DNA of 20,324 nt from CAIWKO01 sp964469155 (GTDB taxonomy: Bacteria > Bacteroidota > Bacteroidia > Bacteroidales > CAIWKO01). A model generated the notes under the pieces. It had not been told where the DNA came from. It made no database searches and worked only from the letters and a program-made list of their open reading frames with translations. Position numbers and translations under genes: made by a program. Positions 6,676-15,282 of this stretch are shown here, one piece after another. The stretch covers positions 1-20,324 of the forward strand of contig CAYXXU010000077.1 of the NCBI GenBank assembly GCA_964469155.1, in the 5' to 3' direction. Each line of letters begins with the position of its first letter. The first letter of the stretch is position 1.

Positions 6676-7956
6676 TTATTTTCTCCAGGTTTCCACTCCC
6701 CTGTACCAGGCATCTTTAAATTCAATGCCTCTGTCCATTATGTAATCGTTATCCGAAAATCTGCCTGGTGTTTTATTGAAGATCATGGTAACCGACATCA
6801 TGTTTCTGTCCTCTCCAAAGTACCAAGTCTCGTTTGTTGCAGAGCGGTAGACCCTCATAGGTGGTCCCATGATCATATATATCATGCCGCGGTCGGTTTT
6901 CCATCCTTCTTTATACGAAGTAAAGTAAATATTAGCATCCTGAACGCGATTGTAAAAAAGCCTTATCATTTCTTTTGCCCGGTCGCTGTTACCCGATTTA
7001 TCTATCCAGAAGTTTTCAATGCTTTGTTTGAGGTTCTTCGAGTTGGCCAGGTCTGAAAATTCCTGTTTTGTAGTAATGTATTGTAAAGGTTTCAGCATTT
7101 GTATGGGAGTGGTTACCTTGGGGAAATTTGCATAGAACCTGAAAACTGTGAATCCTTCTTTTTGGTTGGTATCCGTTTGAAAGAAATACATTCCGGGATC
7201 GTTAAGAATTATTGTTCCGGTGGAACCATCAAATAAGTCCAGAACGAAAAGACTATCGCGGACAACCCTACGGTCCGCAGATGTATTTATCGAATAGGGT
7301 GGTTCGGCCAATGGAAACTCCTGTTTATAATAGCATACAAAAAGCTTGTCCTTTTGTTTACTATTCAGCAGCACTTTAAAACTTTGACCATTATCTACAT
7401 AATTCTTCAACAATGGACGATCATACTCATCTTTCAATAAAAAATTGTTCCTGCTGAATTCATTGGTCTTATCGATGTTTATAAAACCTTTGACTTCATT
7501 GTGCCGGTTCAGATCGGTAAATTGGTATGCCAAAATAAAGTTTGCTGCTTTGTGCACTGCAATTGGAAAATTATCGAAGATTACGGTGGGTTGGTTGAAA
7601 TCAGTAGAATCCATATAACGGAATGTGGCTGAATCAAGCAGTATTTTAGGCTCATTCACATCGAATAGTTCATATCGTATCTGGTAGTTGGCAAAGAAGA
7701 AGTTTCTGGTTTTATGTTTTATGAACAATAGCCCGGAAGTATTGAATTTGTAATATATATTCACCTGATTCTCCGAAAAGTTGTAGGCACAGAAATTAAA
7801 ATCAAAACTTTTCGATTGTTCTTCGTACGATGAAGAAATATTAAAATAACTGATCCGGTAGGGATTGTAACAACCAGATAGAATAGCAACAATAATTGAA
7901 AGAATTATAAGAAGATGGTATGTTTTTATGACCTTCATTTTATTGGTTGTTTTCAT
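6676..7956 (-). CDS. GWxTD-domain lipoprotein
   Basis: Envelope lipoprotein of up to 426 residues. The N-terminal hydrophobic segment ends in the lipobox LSGC (Cys29), so it should be lipidated and anchored in a membrane. The C-terminal quarter carries the signature GWKTDRGMIYMIMGPP (G at 351) and aromatic residues (TNETWYF) of the GWxTD domain, a family found in Bacteroidota and relatives whose biochemical role is not known. The middle is beta-rich, like other members. The longest frame starts at 7956 inside the end of rmuC (17-nt overlap). An in-frame ATG at 7938, directly after the rmuC stop, gives a cleaner 22-residue signal peptide (MKVIKTYHLL to LSGC) and may be the true start. Translational coupling to rmuC is likely. 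Confidence 0.88.
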   Translation of the reverse strand: MKTTNKMKVIKTYHLLIILSIIVAILSGCYNPYRISYFNISSSYEEQSKSFDFNFCAYNFSENQVNIYYKFNTSGLLFIKHKTRNFFFANYQIRYELFDVNEPKILLDSATFRYMDSTDFNQPTVIFDNFPIAVHKAANFILAYQFTDLNRHNEVKGFINIDKTNEFSRNNFLLKDEYDRPLLKNYVDNGQSFKVLLNSKQKDKLFVCYYKQEFPLAEPPYSINTSADRRVVRDSLFVLDLFDGSTGTIILNDPGMYFFQTDTNQKEGFTVFRFYANFPKVTTPIQMLKPLQYITTKQEFSDLANSKNLKQSIENFWIDKSGNSDRAKEMIRLFYNRVQDANIYFTSYKEGWKTDRGMIYMIMGPPMRVYRSATNETWYFGEDRNMMSVTMIFNKTPGRFSDNDYIMDRGIEFKDAWYRGVETWRK

Positions 7957-9298
7957 CCTCTGTAAACAATGTTTCGGGCAATGTTTTAGTGTTCTTGGCC
8001 CCCAATTTTTGCAGGTTCTGAACCTTTCCCATCAGGTTACCGCTTCCGGTATATAATTTTTTATTGGCTTCCTGGTAAGTTCTTTGCACCGTATCCAGTT
8101 GGGTTCCGAGTTTTCTCAGGTCTTCCACCAAACCTACAAATTTATCATAAAGTTTTCCGCCTTCGCTGGCTATTTCAAGGGCATTCTGAGTTTGCTTTTC
8201 GCGCTTCCATATTGATTCAATGGTTTTTAAAGTTGCCAGAAGGGTAGAAGGACTCACAATAACCACTCTTCTGTCCCAGGCAAAATTAAACAGTTCAATA
8301 TCCTGCTGCACGGCCATACTAAATGAAGATTCGATAGGAAGAAACATTAAAACAAAATCCGGTGAATTCAGCGAATCAGAGTGGGCATAACTCTTTTCAC
8401 TCAAGCCTTTCACATGATTCTTTATCGAATCCACATGCAAACGGGCATATTTTTCTTTTTCTTCGGAGGTATCGGCATTCACATATTGTTCATAAGAAAG
8501 CAGTGATACCTTAGAATCAATAATAATATGCTTGTTGTCGGGAAGTTTAATGATCACATCAGGCCTTATCATTTCTCCGTTTTCATTCCTCGCGCTGAAT
8601 TGGGTTTCATATTCCTGTCCTTTAGACAACCCCGAGCGTTCCAGTATCCTTTCCAGAACAATCTCACCCCAGTTACCTTGTTTTTTTACATCACCTTTTA
8701 AAGCCCTGGTAAGGTTGTGAGCTTCTTCGCTGATATGATTGTTCAGATCGTAGAGTTTTTTCAGTTCGGCTTTCAGATCGGTTTGGTCCTTAAGTCCTTT
8801 TTCGTAAGTATCATTAACTTGTTTTTCAAAACTCAGTATTTTTTCCTTAAGTGGATTTAATATTTCGCCGATTTTCTTCTGGTTGTTTTCAGTGAAATCA
8901 ATAGTATTTTGTTTCAAAATCTTGTTTGCAAGGTTTTCAAAGGTCTCGCTGAATTTCTTCTGGATTTCTTCAATTTCCGTTTTCTGCACACTGAGTTTTT
9001 CGACCATAGATAAATTCTGTTCCTCGGCTTTTGCAATTTTTGTGGTCAGATCATTGTTCTTTTCTCTTTCAGTAATCAGTTCTTGTCTGATATCCGAAAT
9101 ATTTTGGTTCAGATTATTCGAAATGTCTTCTGATCTTTTGGAAATATTGTCAATCTCAGCGTCCTTTTTTATTAAAATAGTTTCGTTTTGCTTCAATTTT
9201 TCTGTGGCTACAGATAGTTTTTTATTTATAAGCAACCATGATATAATAGTTCCTGCCAGGAAGGAAACAATAACGGATAAAATAATTGTAGTAGTCAT
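7940..9298 (-). CDS. rmuC: RmuC-family DNA recombination protein
   Basis: 452 residues with the typical RmuC plan. An N-terminal membrane anchor (about 4-25) is followed by a long coiled coil (about 28-200, rich in E/K/N/Q heptads). The conserved RmuC nuclease-like domain then begins at GNWGEIVLERILERSGL (from 208) and includes RPDVIIKLPDN (245-255), IIIDSKVSLLSYE (258-270), LMFLPIES and VVIVSPSTLLATLKTI. The Asp and the Asp-Ser-Lys around RPDVI and IDSK fit the PD-(D/E)xK-like core proposed for the family. RmuC was linked in E. coli to limiting recombination at inverted repeats and is thought to act in DNA repair or metabolism; the mechanism is unsettled. It overlaps or abuts the GWxTD lipoprotein downstream and lies 61 nt after the metallophosphoesterase, suggesting one transcript. 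Confidence 0.93.
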   Translation of the reverse strand: MTTTIILSVIVSFLAGTIISWLLINKKLSVATEKLKQNETILIKKDAEIDNISKRSEDISNNLNQNISDIRQELITEREKNNDLTTKIAKAEEQNLSMVEKLSVQKTEIEEIQKKFSETFENLANKILKQNTIDFTENNQKKIGEILNPLKEKILSFEKQVNDTYEKGLKDQTDLKAELKKLYDLNNHISEEAHNLTRALKGDVKKQGNWGEIVLERILERSGLSKGQEYETQFSARNENGEMIRPDVIIKLPDNKHIIIDSKVSLLSYEQYVNADTSEEKEKYARLHVDSIKNHVKGLSEKSYAHSDSLNSPDFVLMFLPIESSFSMAVQQDIELFNFAWDRRVVIVSPSTLLATLKTIESIWKREKQTQNALEIASEGGKLYDKFVGLVEDLRKLGTQLDTVQRTYQEANKKLYTGSGNLMGKVQNLQKLGAKNTKTLPETLFTEDENNQ

Positions 9299-9359
9299 TG
9301 TAGAAAAGATTTACTTTGTAAATTTAATGAATATTTTTAAGAACGGCCGGGTGACCTTG

Positions 9360-10598
9360 TTAATTTGAACAATGTAAAGTTATGTATGTGATTTCAGGTC
9401 TGGTTCCTATTCTTCCGGAAAACCCGCTATAACCCAGGCCGGGATTTACGTACAGGAATTGCTGACTTTTTTGGTAAAGCCCATACCAGTTATCATATAT
9501 CAATGCACTTGGACTAATGTGTATTCCATCTATAATTATGGCTAATTGCATTGCATGGGTATGTCCCGATAATGTCAGGTCGATGTTGGTGTTATTTTTC
9601 ACTTCATTTTTCCAGTGTTCAGGATTATGGCTGAGTAATATCTTAAAATCACTATCCTTGGTAAGTTTTAAGGCTTTTCCTAAATCACTGTGCATTTCAA
9701 AAGGGAATTTCCCGTAATTATTAACTCCTAAAATAGCGATTGAATCATTTCCTTTTTTGATATAGCAAGTTGAATCAATAAGCAACCGAAAGCCCATTTT
9801 CTTTTCAGTATCAATCAATTTTTGTGTTAATTGCTCCTGGTTTGTGGGATGTTTAACCGAAAAGTAATCACCTATATCATGGTTCCCAAGAATACTGAAA
9901 ATACCATAGGGAGGTTTAACCGAACTGAAGTAATTTTTATAAAGTAGAAGTTCTTTATAGGTAACATTTATTATATCTCCGGTAATAAAAAGAACATCAG
10001 GATTCAATGTTTTAATCAGATTTATAGCTTTACCAAAACTTGCTGTATCTTTATAACTTCCTAAATGTAAGTCTGAGATTTGAGCAATAGTGAATCCATC
10101 GAAACTTTTAGGCAACTTATTATATTTCAGATCAACTTTCTGAATTTTAAAATCAGTTTTCCCGTAAATAAAACCATAGATTGCAAAAGCAAGTGTCACA
10201 AAAAACATGAATGTTGCAAGTTTATTGATAATACCGTGGTTGTATGGCTGATTAGTTTTTCCAAAAAGTTTTAGGATTATTTTATAAACCAGTCTGTAAA
10301 TATCATTAATTATTAAAATGATAGCAGATATTGATTTAGGTAGATATATTAGAATAAAAACATCCAGAACCAGATATAGCTGTCTGTATTTAAAATAATC
10401 TGCTTCAGGAAATCCAACAAATACATAAATCCCCATTTCGAAAATAATGAAACAGATTGCCAATAGAATAATGATAATTTTTAATGCCCGGTGATTTTTC
10501 TTATTTGTAAAAATACCTGTCTTTAGTAAACGGTAAAAGTAAATGTCTGAAACAATAATTATCACAGACACTATTAATAAACGGATAAGTAAATTCAT
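9360..10598 (-). CDS. Membrane-anchored calcineurin-like metallophosphoesterase
   Basis: 412 residues. The N-terminal third has four hydrophobic segments (about 3-22, 38-61, 74-100, 125-145). A metallophosphoesterase domain follows with the full set of metal-binding motifs: ISDLHLG (D176, H178), FITGDI (D208), LGNHD (N239, H240), LLSHNP (H324) and LSGHTH (H346, H348). The architecture resembles YaeI/YkuE-like membrane phosphoesterases. Some relatives cleave lipid-linked UDP-sugars, so a phospholipid or lipid A precursor substrate is possible but not shown. The start ATG at 10598 directly follows the U-run of the terminator of the upstream gene; a -7-like TACATTTG on the far side of that hairpin (10639-10632) may be its own promoter. 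This is among the most AT-rich genes in the window. Confidence 0.9.
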   Translation of the reverse strand: MNLLIRLLIVSVIIIVSDIYFYRLLKTGIFTNKKNHRALKIIIILLAICFIIFEMGIYVFVGFPEADYFKYRQLYLVLDVFILIYLPKSISAIILIINDIYRLVYKIILKLFGKTNQPYNHGIINKLATFMFFVTLAFAIYGFIYGKTDFKIQKVDLKYNKLPKSFDGFTIAQISDLHLGSYKDTASFGKAINLIKTLNPDVLFITGDIINVTYKELLLYKNYFSSVKPPYGIFSILGNHDIGDYFSVKHPTNQEQLTQKLIDTEKKMGFRLLIDSTCYIKKGNDSIAILGVNNYGKFPFEMHSDLGKALKLTKDSDFKILLSHNPEHWKNEVKNNTNIDLTLSGHTHAMQLAIIIDGIHISPSALIYDNWYGLYQKSQQFLYVNPGLGYSGFSGRIGTRPEITYITLHCSN

Positions 10599-10631
10599 AA
10601 AAAAAAGCAGCTACTTAATGTAACTGCTTTT
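10599..10631 (-). terminator. Intrinsic terminator of the FN3/T9SS protein gene
   Basis: Minus-strand RNA would form a 12-bp stem (arms 10631-10620 and 10614-10603) around a 5-nt loop, followed by a U-run ending at 10599. The one non-Watson-Crick position is a U-G wobble in minus-strand RNA but a C-A mismatch in plus-strand RNA, which supports use in the minus direction. It ends right at the ATG of the metallophosphoesterase gene. Confidence 0.85.
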
Positions 10632-10639
10632 CAAATGTA
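10632..10639 (-). promoter_or_regulatory. Putative -7 element (TACATTTG) of the metallophosphoesterase gene
   Basis: Minus-strand TACATTTG matches TAnnTTTG and sits between the stop codon of the upstream gene and its terminator. A transcript starting about 7 nt later would begin inside the first stem arm and so could not form the complete terminator hairpin. No clear TTG -33 box is seen. Confidence 0.35.
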
Positions 10640-10650
10640 AGAAAATATTC

Positions 10651-12144
10651 CTACTTATTCAGAATAATTTTCCTGGTTAAGGTATTATCGCTATTGTGAA
10701 GCTTTAAGAAATAGAGACCATTATCATTACTGATAAGGTCAATTGAGAAAACATTATTTCCAGATTTTATATCAAGCATCTGGCTATAAACTTCCTGTCC
10801 AATCATGTTCATTATAGAAGCATTTACCTGCTGATTGTTTGAAGAGTTGATCATGATATTAATTTTTCCGTTAAGAGATGGGTTTGGATAAATTGAAACT
10901 GAATTATTGTCCAGTACCGAATTCTCAATTCCAGCCGGTGAAATGGTTGTAAACATAAAAGTATCCGACCAGTTGCTTGTATCAACCGATGTTAAAGCGC
11001 GCATCCTCCAATAGTAAGGGGTGCTATTTGCCAGGGTGGACGCCCCATAATTATAGGTTGCACTTGTGTTGGGCAATATCACTGAAATAGGGTTGTTAAA
11101 AGATACATTATTGGCAATTTCAAGATTGTAATAACCAATATTTTTAAGTGAATCCCATTTAAAGGTCGGAGCAACCGGCATATTCGTTGCCCCATTCAAA
11201 GGAGATATCAAATTAAATTTATCAATGGTGGTGAATTTTCTAAATGCACTCCAATTCGAGGTGTCTAAGGCATTTTTAGCACGAACTTTCCAGTAATATT
11301 TCTGACCGAAAAATAAAGTGTCAGTATTAACTCTTATTAAAGTATCGGTAGTGAGTTTAATTACTTTAGTAGTATCGTAGGTGAATACCATAGGAGATGT
11401 AAATAGGGAGTCAGTTGCTATTACACATTCATAAAATTTTGAGCCTACCCATTCCCATTCTAATTTAGTGACAGGCATTTGTTTTACTGTATCGTTTTGT
11501 GGTTTAATGATCGATAAATCCGTTAAGGTCCAGAAATTTACCAATGCCGACCATGCAGAGGTATCATCTGCGTGTCTGGCTCTCATTCTAAGGTAATAAT
11601 GCTCGCCAAAGGCAAGTTGTTTTGAATACGCTTCGGTTTTAGTTCCAGCAATAATACTGGTAACAAATAATGGACTTGCAAATGATAATGAAGTATCCAT
11701 TTGGTACTCATAAGCAGTTAACCCTGAAATAGCATTCCATCTAAAATATGCGCTAACCGCCCGGTTTGTTGAACTATCGCCCGGTTTTACAATAGTTACT
11801 GTATAGATTGTATAAAATGCATTTACGGTTGACCATCCGGACGAATCACTTACGCCTATAGCTTTAACTCTCCAGAAATACTTTGTATTAAAAAGTAGAT
11901 TTGAGGTATTAAGGGCTGTCAGATTTGTAGTATAATTTTTTGAAACCCCAAACAAACTATCTGTACTAATTTGGAGCTTATAATGGAATGCTCCCGGAAC
12001 TGCTGACCAGTTCATGAAAGCATTGGGCATTTGATTTATTGCATTATTGGCAGGGGCAACCAATGTGGGTGCAAACATTGTATTGAGGGAAAATCCTATG
12101 CATGCCAGAAAAACAAGAATAATTGTAGATAATACTTTTTTCAT
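10651..12144 (-). CDS. Secreted four-repeat fibronectin III-like protein with T9SS type A sorting domain
   Basis: 497 residues from ATG 12144. A Sec signal peptide (MKKVLSTIILVFLACIGFSL) is followed by four fibronectin III/Ig-like repeats of about 90-95 residues (about 25-112, 116-207, 211-307, 311-401). Each opens with L/I-x-x-P and closes with a Y-x-W/L-R/K-V/M-R/K-A strand and a D(T/S)S-x-W-S-x-x-x-x-F-x-T signature. The C-terminus (about 415-497) begins ISIYPNPS and ends RKIILNK, as in T9SS type A sorting domains, so the protein should cross the outer membrane and be attached to or released from the cell surface. No catalytic motif; an adhesive or structural role is inferred. The frame could extend to an ATG at 12195, but that start lies inside the preceding terminator hairpin, so 12144, just before the signal peptide, is preferred. 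Confidence 0.9.
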   Translation of the reverse strand: MKKVLSTIILVFLACIGFSLNTMFAPTLVAPANNAINQMPNAFMNWSAVPGAFHYKLQISTDSLFGVSKNYTTNLTALNTSNLLFNTKYFWRVKAIGVSDSSGWSTVNAFYTIYTVTIVKPGDSSTNRAVSAYFRWNAISGLTAYEYQMDTSLSFASPLFVTSIIAGTKTEAYSKQLAFGEHYYLRMRARHADDTSAWSALVNFWTLTDLSIIKPQNDTVKQMPVTKLEWEWVGSKFYECVIATDSLFTSPMVFTYDTTKVIKLTTDTLIRVNTDTLFFGQKYYWKVRAKNALDTSNWSAFRKFTTIDKFNLISPLNGATNMPVAPTFKWDSLKNIGYYNLEIANNVSFNNPISVILPNTSATYNYGASTLANSTPYYWRMRALTSVDTSNWSDTFMFTTISPAGIENSVLDNNSVSIYPNPSLNGKINIMINSSNNQQVNASIMNMIGQEVYSQMLDIKSGNNVFSIDLISNDNGLYFLKLHNSDNTLTRKIILNK

Positions 12145-12169
12145 GATGTAATTTTTATAAATCGTTTTT

Positions 12170-12208
12170 AAAAAAGAAAAAATAAGACCCTGCAAGTTTG
12201 CAGGGTCT
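12170..12208 (-). terminator. Intrinsic terminator after the beta-propeller T9SS gene
   Basis: Perfect 11-nt inverted arms (12185-12195 and 12198-12208, AGACCCTGCAA with its complement) are followed on the minus strand by a long U-rich tail (plus-strand A-rich 12170-12184). It lies 10 nt past the stop of the 950-aa gene, separating it from the FN3 gene, though read-through into that gene is possible because no clear promoter is seen in the short gap. Confidence 0.88.
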
Positions 12209-12217
12209 ATTAAAAAA

Positions 12218-15070
12218 TTATTTAGTTACAATAAATTTTGAAGTTCTGCTATTGTTACCTTCAAGAATCTGAACAATGTAAGTTCCTCTGTTCAAATCGC
12301 TGCAATTTATTGATTCAGTATGGTAGCCATTTGCTTTATTTATCAAATTAAGCATTTTTACAACTTTCCCATTCAGATCAAATATTTTAATTGTAACACT
12401 TGATTTTTGGGTGAGAGCATAACCAATATTTACATTATCAACTACGGGATTTGGATACACAAGAATTTTGCCTGAATTATTCGCTTTCGCTGATTCATTG
12501 TCGTTTATTCCCAAGTACTGGTCATTTCCATAAAAACCTTTACCATGGGTTCCGAGGTATATTTTACCGTAGTTGGTTACACCGGGGTAATCAAATATCT
12601 GCTGACGTATCATGTAAACAGGTACCCTGGCCATACCAGAATTCTGCTCAGTCCATTCAATTTGTGCTGCTGCTTTGGTAATATCTTCAGTTGCAAAAAT
12701 GCCATAATCGGTACCCACTAACACCATATTGGGATTTGCCATTTCAAATATGGCACTGTAAACGGGCATAGCAGGTAATTTTTTATTAACGGTAGTGCCT
12801 TGTTTTGATGTAAAGGTTGGAGTTTGATCAAGAGCATTGGCGCAATAGTAAACATAAGATGTATTTCCATAATTTCCCAGGGTCACTAAAATACGTTCAG
12901 GATTATTGGGGTCAACGGCTACACTGGTAACTGCCTGCGAGAAGTTGTTAAGTAATTTTGTTTCAATTACGCAATATGGACTGTTATACCAGGCACTAAG
13001 CGAATCGGTGATTGCCAGAATATTAGAAATACGGTATAACGAGCCGCCGATTGTGCCAACAAACATATAGTTTCCATCTTTAGAAATGGTCATAGTGTGA
13101 GGTGAAGCAATGTTAGAAATTTGATGCCATTGAGGTACTCCCTGAAATTGCAGAGGGCCAAAGGTCATCCAGATTCCATTGTTTAATCCTATAAAGAATT
13201 TAGAGGTAACAATATCCTGAACGAATAAGGAATCGCCATCATTTAAATTTCCCTCACTGGCAGTTAATACGTGTTGGAACGGATAACGGTTGTTTTGACT
13301 ATAAACAGTAACAACATCCCCAACTGAATAATTCGTGTCAGCAACAAACCAGGTTCCGTAAGGACTGTGCAGATCGTTGAAACTTTCCCAGAGCAATAAT
13401 GGGGTAACAAATGGAGCATAGTTTCCATCGCCCGGAGTGCCGCTGGCTAACATAGTGCCGCTAAAAAAAGCTTTATCTGCGGATGCCTGGAATGAACTTC
13501 CCCGATCAGGAGATCTCCAGCAATTGGCACTTTGCATGGTTCCAAAAAATGCGTCTGTATTAATTAATGAAAAGGCAGCCCATCCGCCATCACCTCCAAA
13601 AAGAATTTGAGCTGTCTTTTTTTGATAATCATTGGAACCGATTCCGCTGACATAAGGATTGCTATTATCCTGAGTTCCGCCCATGATACCTGTTGACCCG
13701 TTCATGGCCATGGCATAAAACTGAGTAATATTATAATTTTTATTAATGGTAATAAATGATAGGCCCGTATTGGTTGTTTTTGAAACACCCCCATCGGAGC
13801 CTAAATAGAAGGTACTTGGATTATTTGGATCAAATACAATAGCATGCATGTCGACATGGGCATCAATATCTCCATCTCCAGTTGTAATCTGAACAAAGCT
13901 GCTTCCCAAATGCCATTCCCAGATTACCAGTCCGCCAACAAATATTTTATCAGGATTGGTAGGGTGAACAGCAATACAATTATCATATCCCCCCTGATTA
14001 TTTGGGCCAAATAAATCAAAATCTGTACTACCGCCCGGACCAATGAGTGTCCAATTGTCACCTTTATCGGTAGTACGATAGACACCTTGTAAGGCTCCTG
14101 TTCCTTTTGCGATACAAGCATAGATATTGTTAGGATTGGAAGGTGCAATGGCCAATTCGGTTCTGCCAACTCCTGTAACAGGGGTTTTTTCAACGTAGGT
14201 ATGAGGATCTCCATTTCCAGTGCCGCCGGGTGAAACATAAACTTTATTTCCAATGGCAATGGCCACGGTTCTGTCAGCACCAACCACCACGCAATTGCAA
14301 TTGGCTAAGTTCAGAGTGGTACCATTGGATAAATAAACGGGGTTGATCCATGCACTTGCTCCATCATCCCAGTATCTTAAACCACGGTTGGTGGCTGCGT
14401 AAACTCTTCCGTTGGATGGGTCGACGGCGATACGGTTCACAAAGGCCCAGTCGATGGCGGTTGAATTGGTAGTGGCTGGTTTGGCATTATGGAAAATATT
14501 CCAGGTAGCACCACCATCAGTTGATTCATACAAGCCTGAACCCAGGAAACCGGGGGTTCCACCGGCATACCCAACATTGGCAAATGATTCTCCTGTACCA
14601 ACGTACAGATTTCCGTTTAATGGATTTTGCGCTATACTGGCGATGTTCACATCGGGCATACCGGGTAGTGGTTCCCAGGAGGTACCACCGGTGGTAGACC
14701 TGAATAAACCACCGCTAACACCACCTGCGTAAATAAGGTTGCTGTTATTTCTGTCGACCAGAATTGCACGGGTTCTTCCACCTACATTGTTTGGGCCCAG
14801 TTCAGTCCATTGCAGATTTAAAGTTTTACTACTCATTAGTTGAGCGATCTCTTTGCGGGAATTCAACACATCAATCGGATTCAACTCGCCTGTAACCTGG
14901 TTATTCCTGATGGATGCAAGCCATTTTACTGCGCCATCTATTTCCTGATAGAATTGCGATTTTCTTGGATTATACTTTCTTTCCTGATCTTTGCCTATTA
15001 CCGAAGATATGACAATGGTAATAACTACACTCAATCCAATGATAGTGTAAAGTAATTTTTTATTTTTCAT
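12218..15070 (-). CDS. Secreted BNR/sortilin-type beta-propeller protein with T9SS type A sorting domain
   Basis: 950 residues. An N-terminal signal/anchor (about 5-26) and a short helical propeptide (about 30-80) precede WTELGPNNVGGRTRAI, a common opening of Bacteroidota secreted propellers. The body carries repeated Asp-box/BNR motifs: STTGGTSW (125-132), STDGGATW (183-190), TTDKGDNW and SPDRGSSF. Between them are blade strands of the type DPNNPxxIxVG. This matches VPS10/sortilin-like or glycosidase-like propellers, but no sialidase arginine triad is evident, so binding rather than hydrolysis is the safer inference. The last 85 residues (866-950) begin KILVYPNPVVDNVNI and end SKFIVTK, a T9SS type A sorting domain. 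It lies immediately upstream of a second T9SS cargo gene. A TATCTTTG at 15222-15215 could be a distant promoter with a leader of about 140 nt. Confidence 0.9.
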   Translation of the reverse strand: MKNKKLLYTIIGLSVVITIVISSVIGKDQERKYNPRKSQFYQEIDGAVKWLASIRNNQVTGELNPIDVLNSRKEIAQLMSSKTLNLQWTELGPNNVGGRTRAILVDRNNSNLIYAGGVSGGLFRSTTGGTSWEPLPGMPDVNIASIAQNPLNGNLYVGTGESFANVGYAGGTPGFLGSGLYESTDGGATWNIFHNAKPATTNSTAIDWAFVNRIAVDPSNGRVYAATNRGLRYWDDGASAWINPVYLSNGTTLNLANCNCVVVGADRTVAIAIGNKVYVSPGGTGNGDPHTYVEKTPVTGVGRTELAIAPSNPNNIYACIAKGTGALQGVYRTTDKGDNWTLIGPGGSTDFDLFGPNNQGGYDNCIAVHPTNPDKIFVGGLVIWEWHLGSSFVQITTGDGDIDAHVDMHAIVFDPNNPSTFYLGSDGGVSKTTNTGLSFITINKNYNITQFYAMAMNGSTGIMGGTQDNSNPYVSGIGSNDYQKKTAQILFGGDGGWAAFSLINTDAFFGTMQSANCWRSPDRGSSFQASADKAFFSGTMLASGTPGDGNYAPFVTPLLLWESFNDLHSPYGTWFVADTNYSVGDVVTVYSQNNRYPFQHVLTASEGNLNDGDSLFVQDIVTSKFFIGLNNGIWMTFGPLQFQGVPQWHQISNIASPHTMTISKDGNYMFVGTIGGSLYRISNILAITDSLSAWYNSPYCVIETKLLNNFSQAVTSVAVDPNNPERILVTLGNYGNTSYVYYCANALDQTPTFTSKQGTTVNKKLPAMPVYSAIFEMANPNMVLVGTDYGIFATEDITKAAAQIEWTEQNSGMARVPVYMIRQQIFDYPGVTNYGKIYLGTHGKGFYGNDQYLGINDNESAKANNSGKILVYPNPVVDNVNIGYALTQKSSVTIKIFDLNGKVVKMLNLINKANGYHTESINCSDLNRGTYIVQILEGNNSRTSKFIVTK

Positions 15071-15249
15071 TTTGTTATTAGGTTGATTATTAATTGTTAA
15101 ACAAATAAAATATGGTCGTTTTTTTACCTCTAAAAATCGCTACAAGATACGTCTTTTTTCAAAAAGAGCAATAATTCTGAGGAAATAATTTGACATGATT
15201 TAAAGAACTGAATCCAAAGATAATAAATTGATGAGGATTTTGGTGCGAC

Positions 15250-15282
15250 AAAAAAGTTAACGGTAGTAAAAAATCAGTTAAC
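15250..15282 (-). terminator. Possible weak terminator at the lipA end, formed by a direct repeat
   Basis: AGTTAACGGTA occurs twice (15255-15265 and 15276-15286), the second copy overlapping the lipA stop codon. Its core GTTAAC is self-complementary, so the two copies can pair on the minus strand as a 6-bp stem with a 15-nt loop before a U6 run (15255-15250). The stem is short, so the call is tentative. Confidence 0.3.

Noticed and set aside
12145..12195. N-terminal extension of the FN3/T9SS protein to an ATG at 12195
   Set aside because: It would start inside the terminator hairpin of the preceding gene and place 17 extra residues before a normal signal peptide.
15071..15273. Small gene in the gap between lipA and the propeller gene
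   Set aside because: Only frames below 20 codons without signal sequence or conserved-looking motif; a distant TATCTTTG (15222-15215) is the only possible signal.
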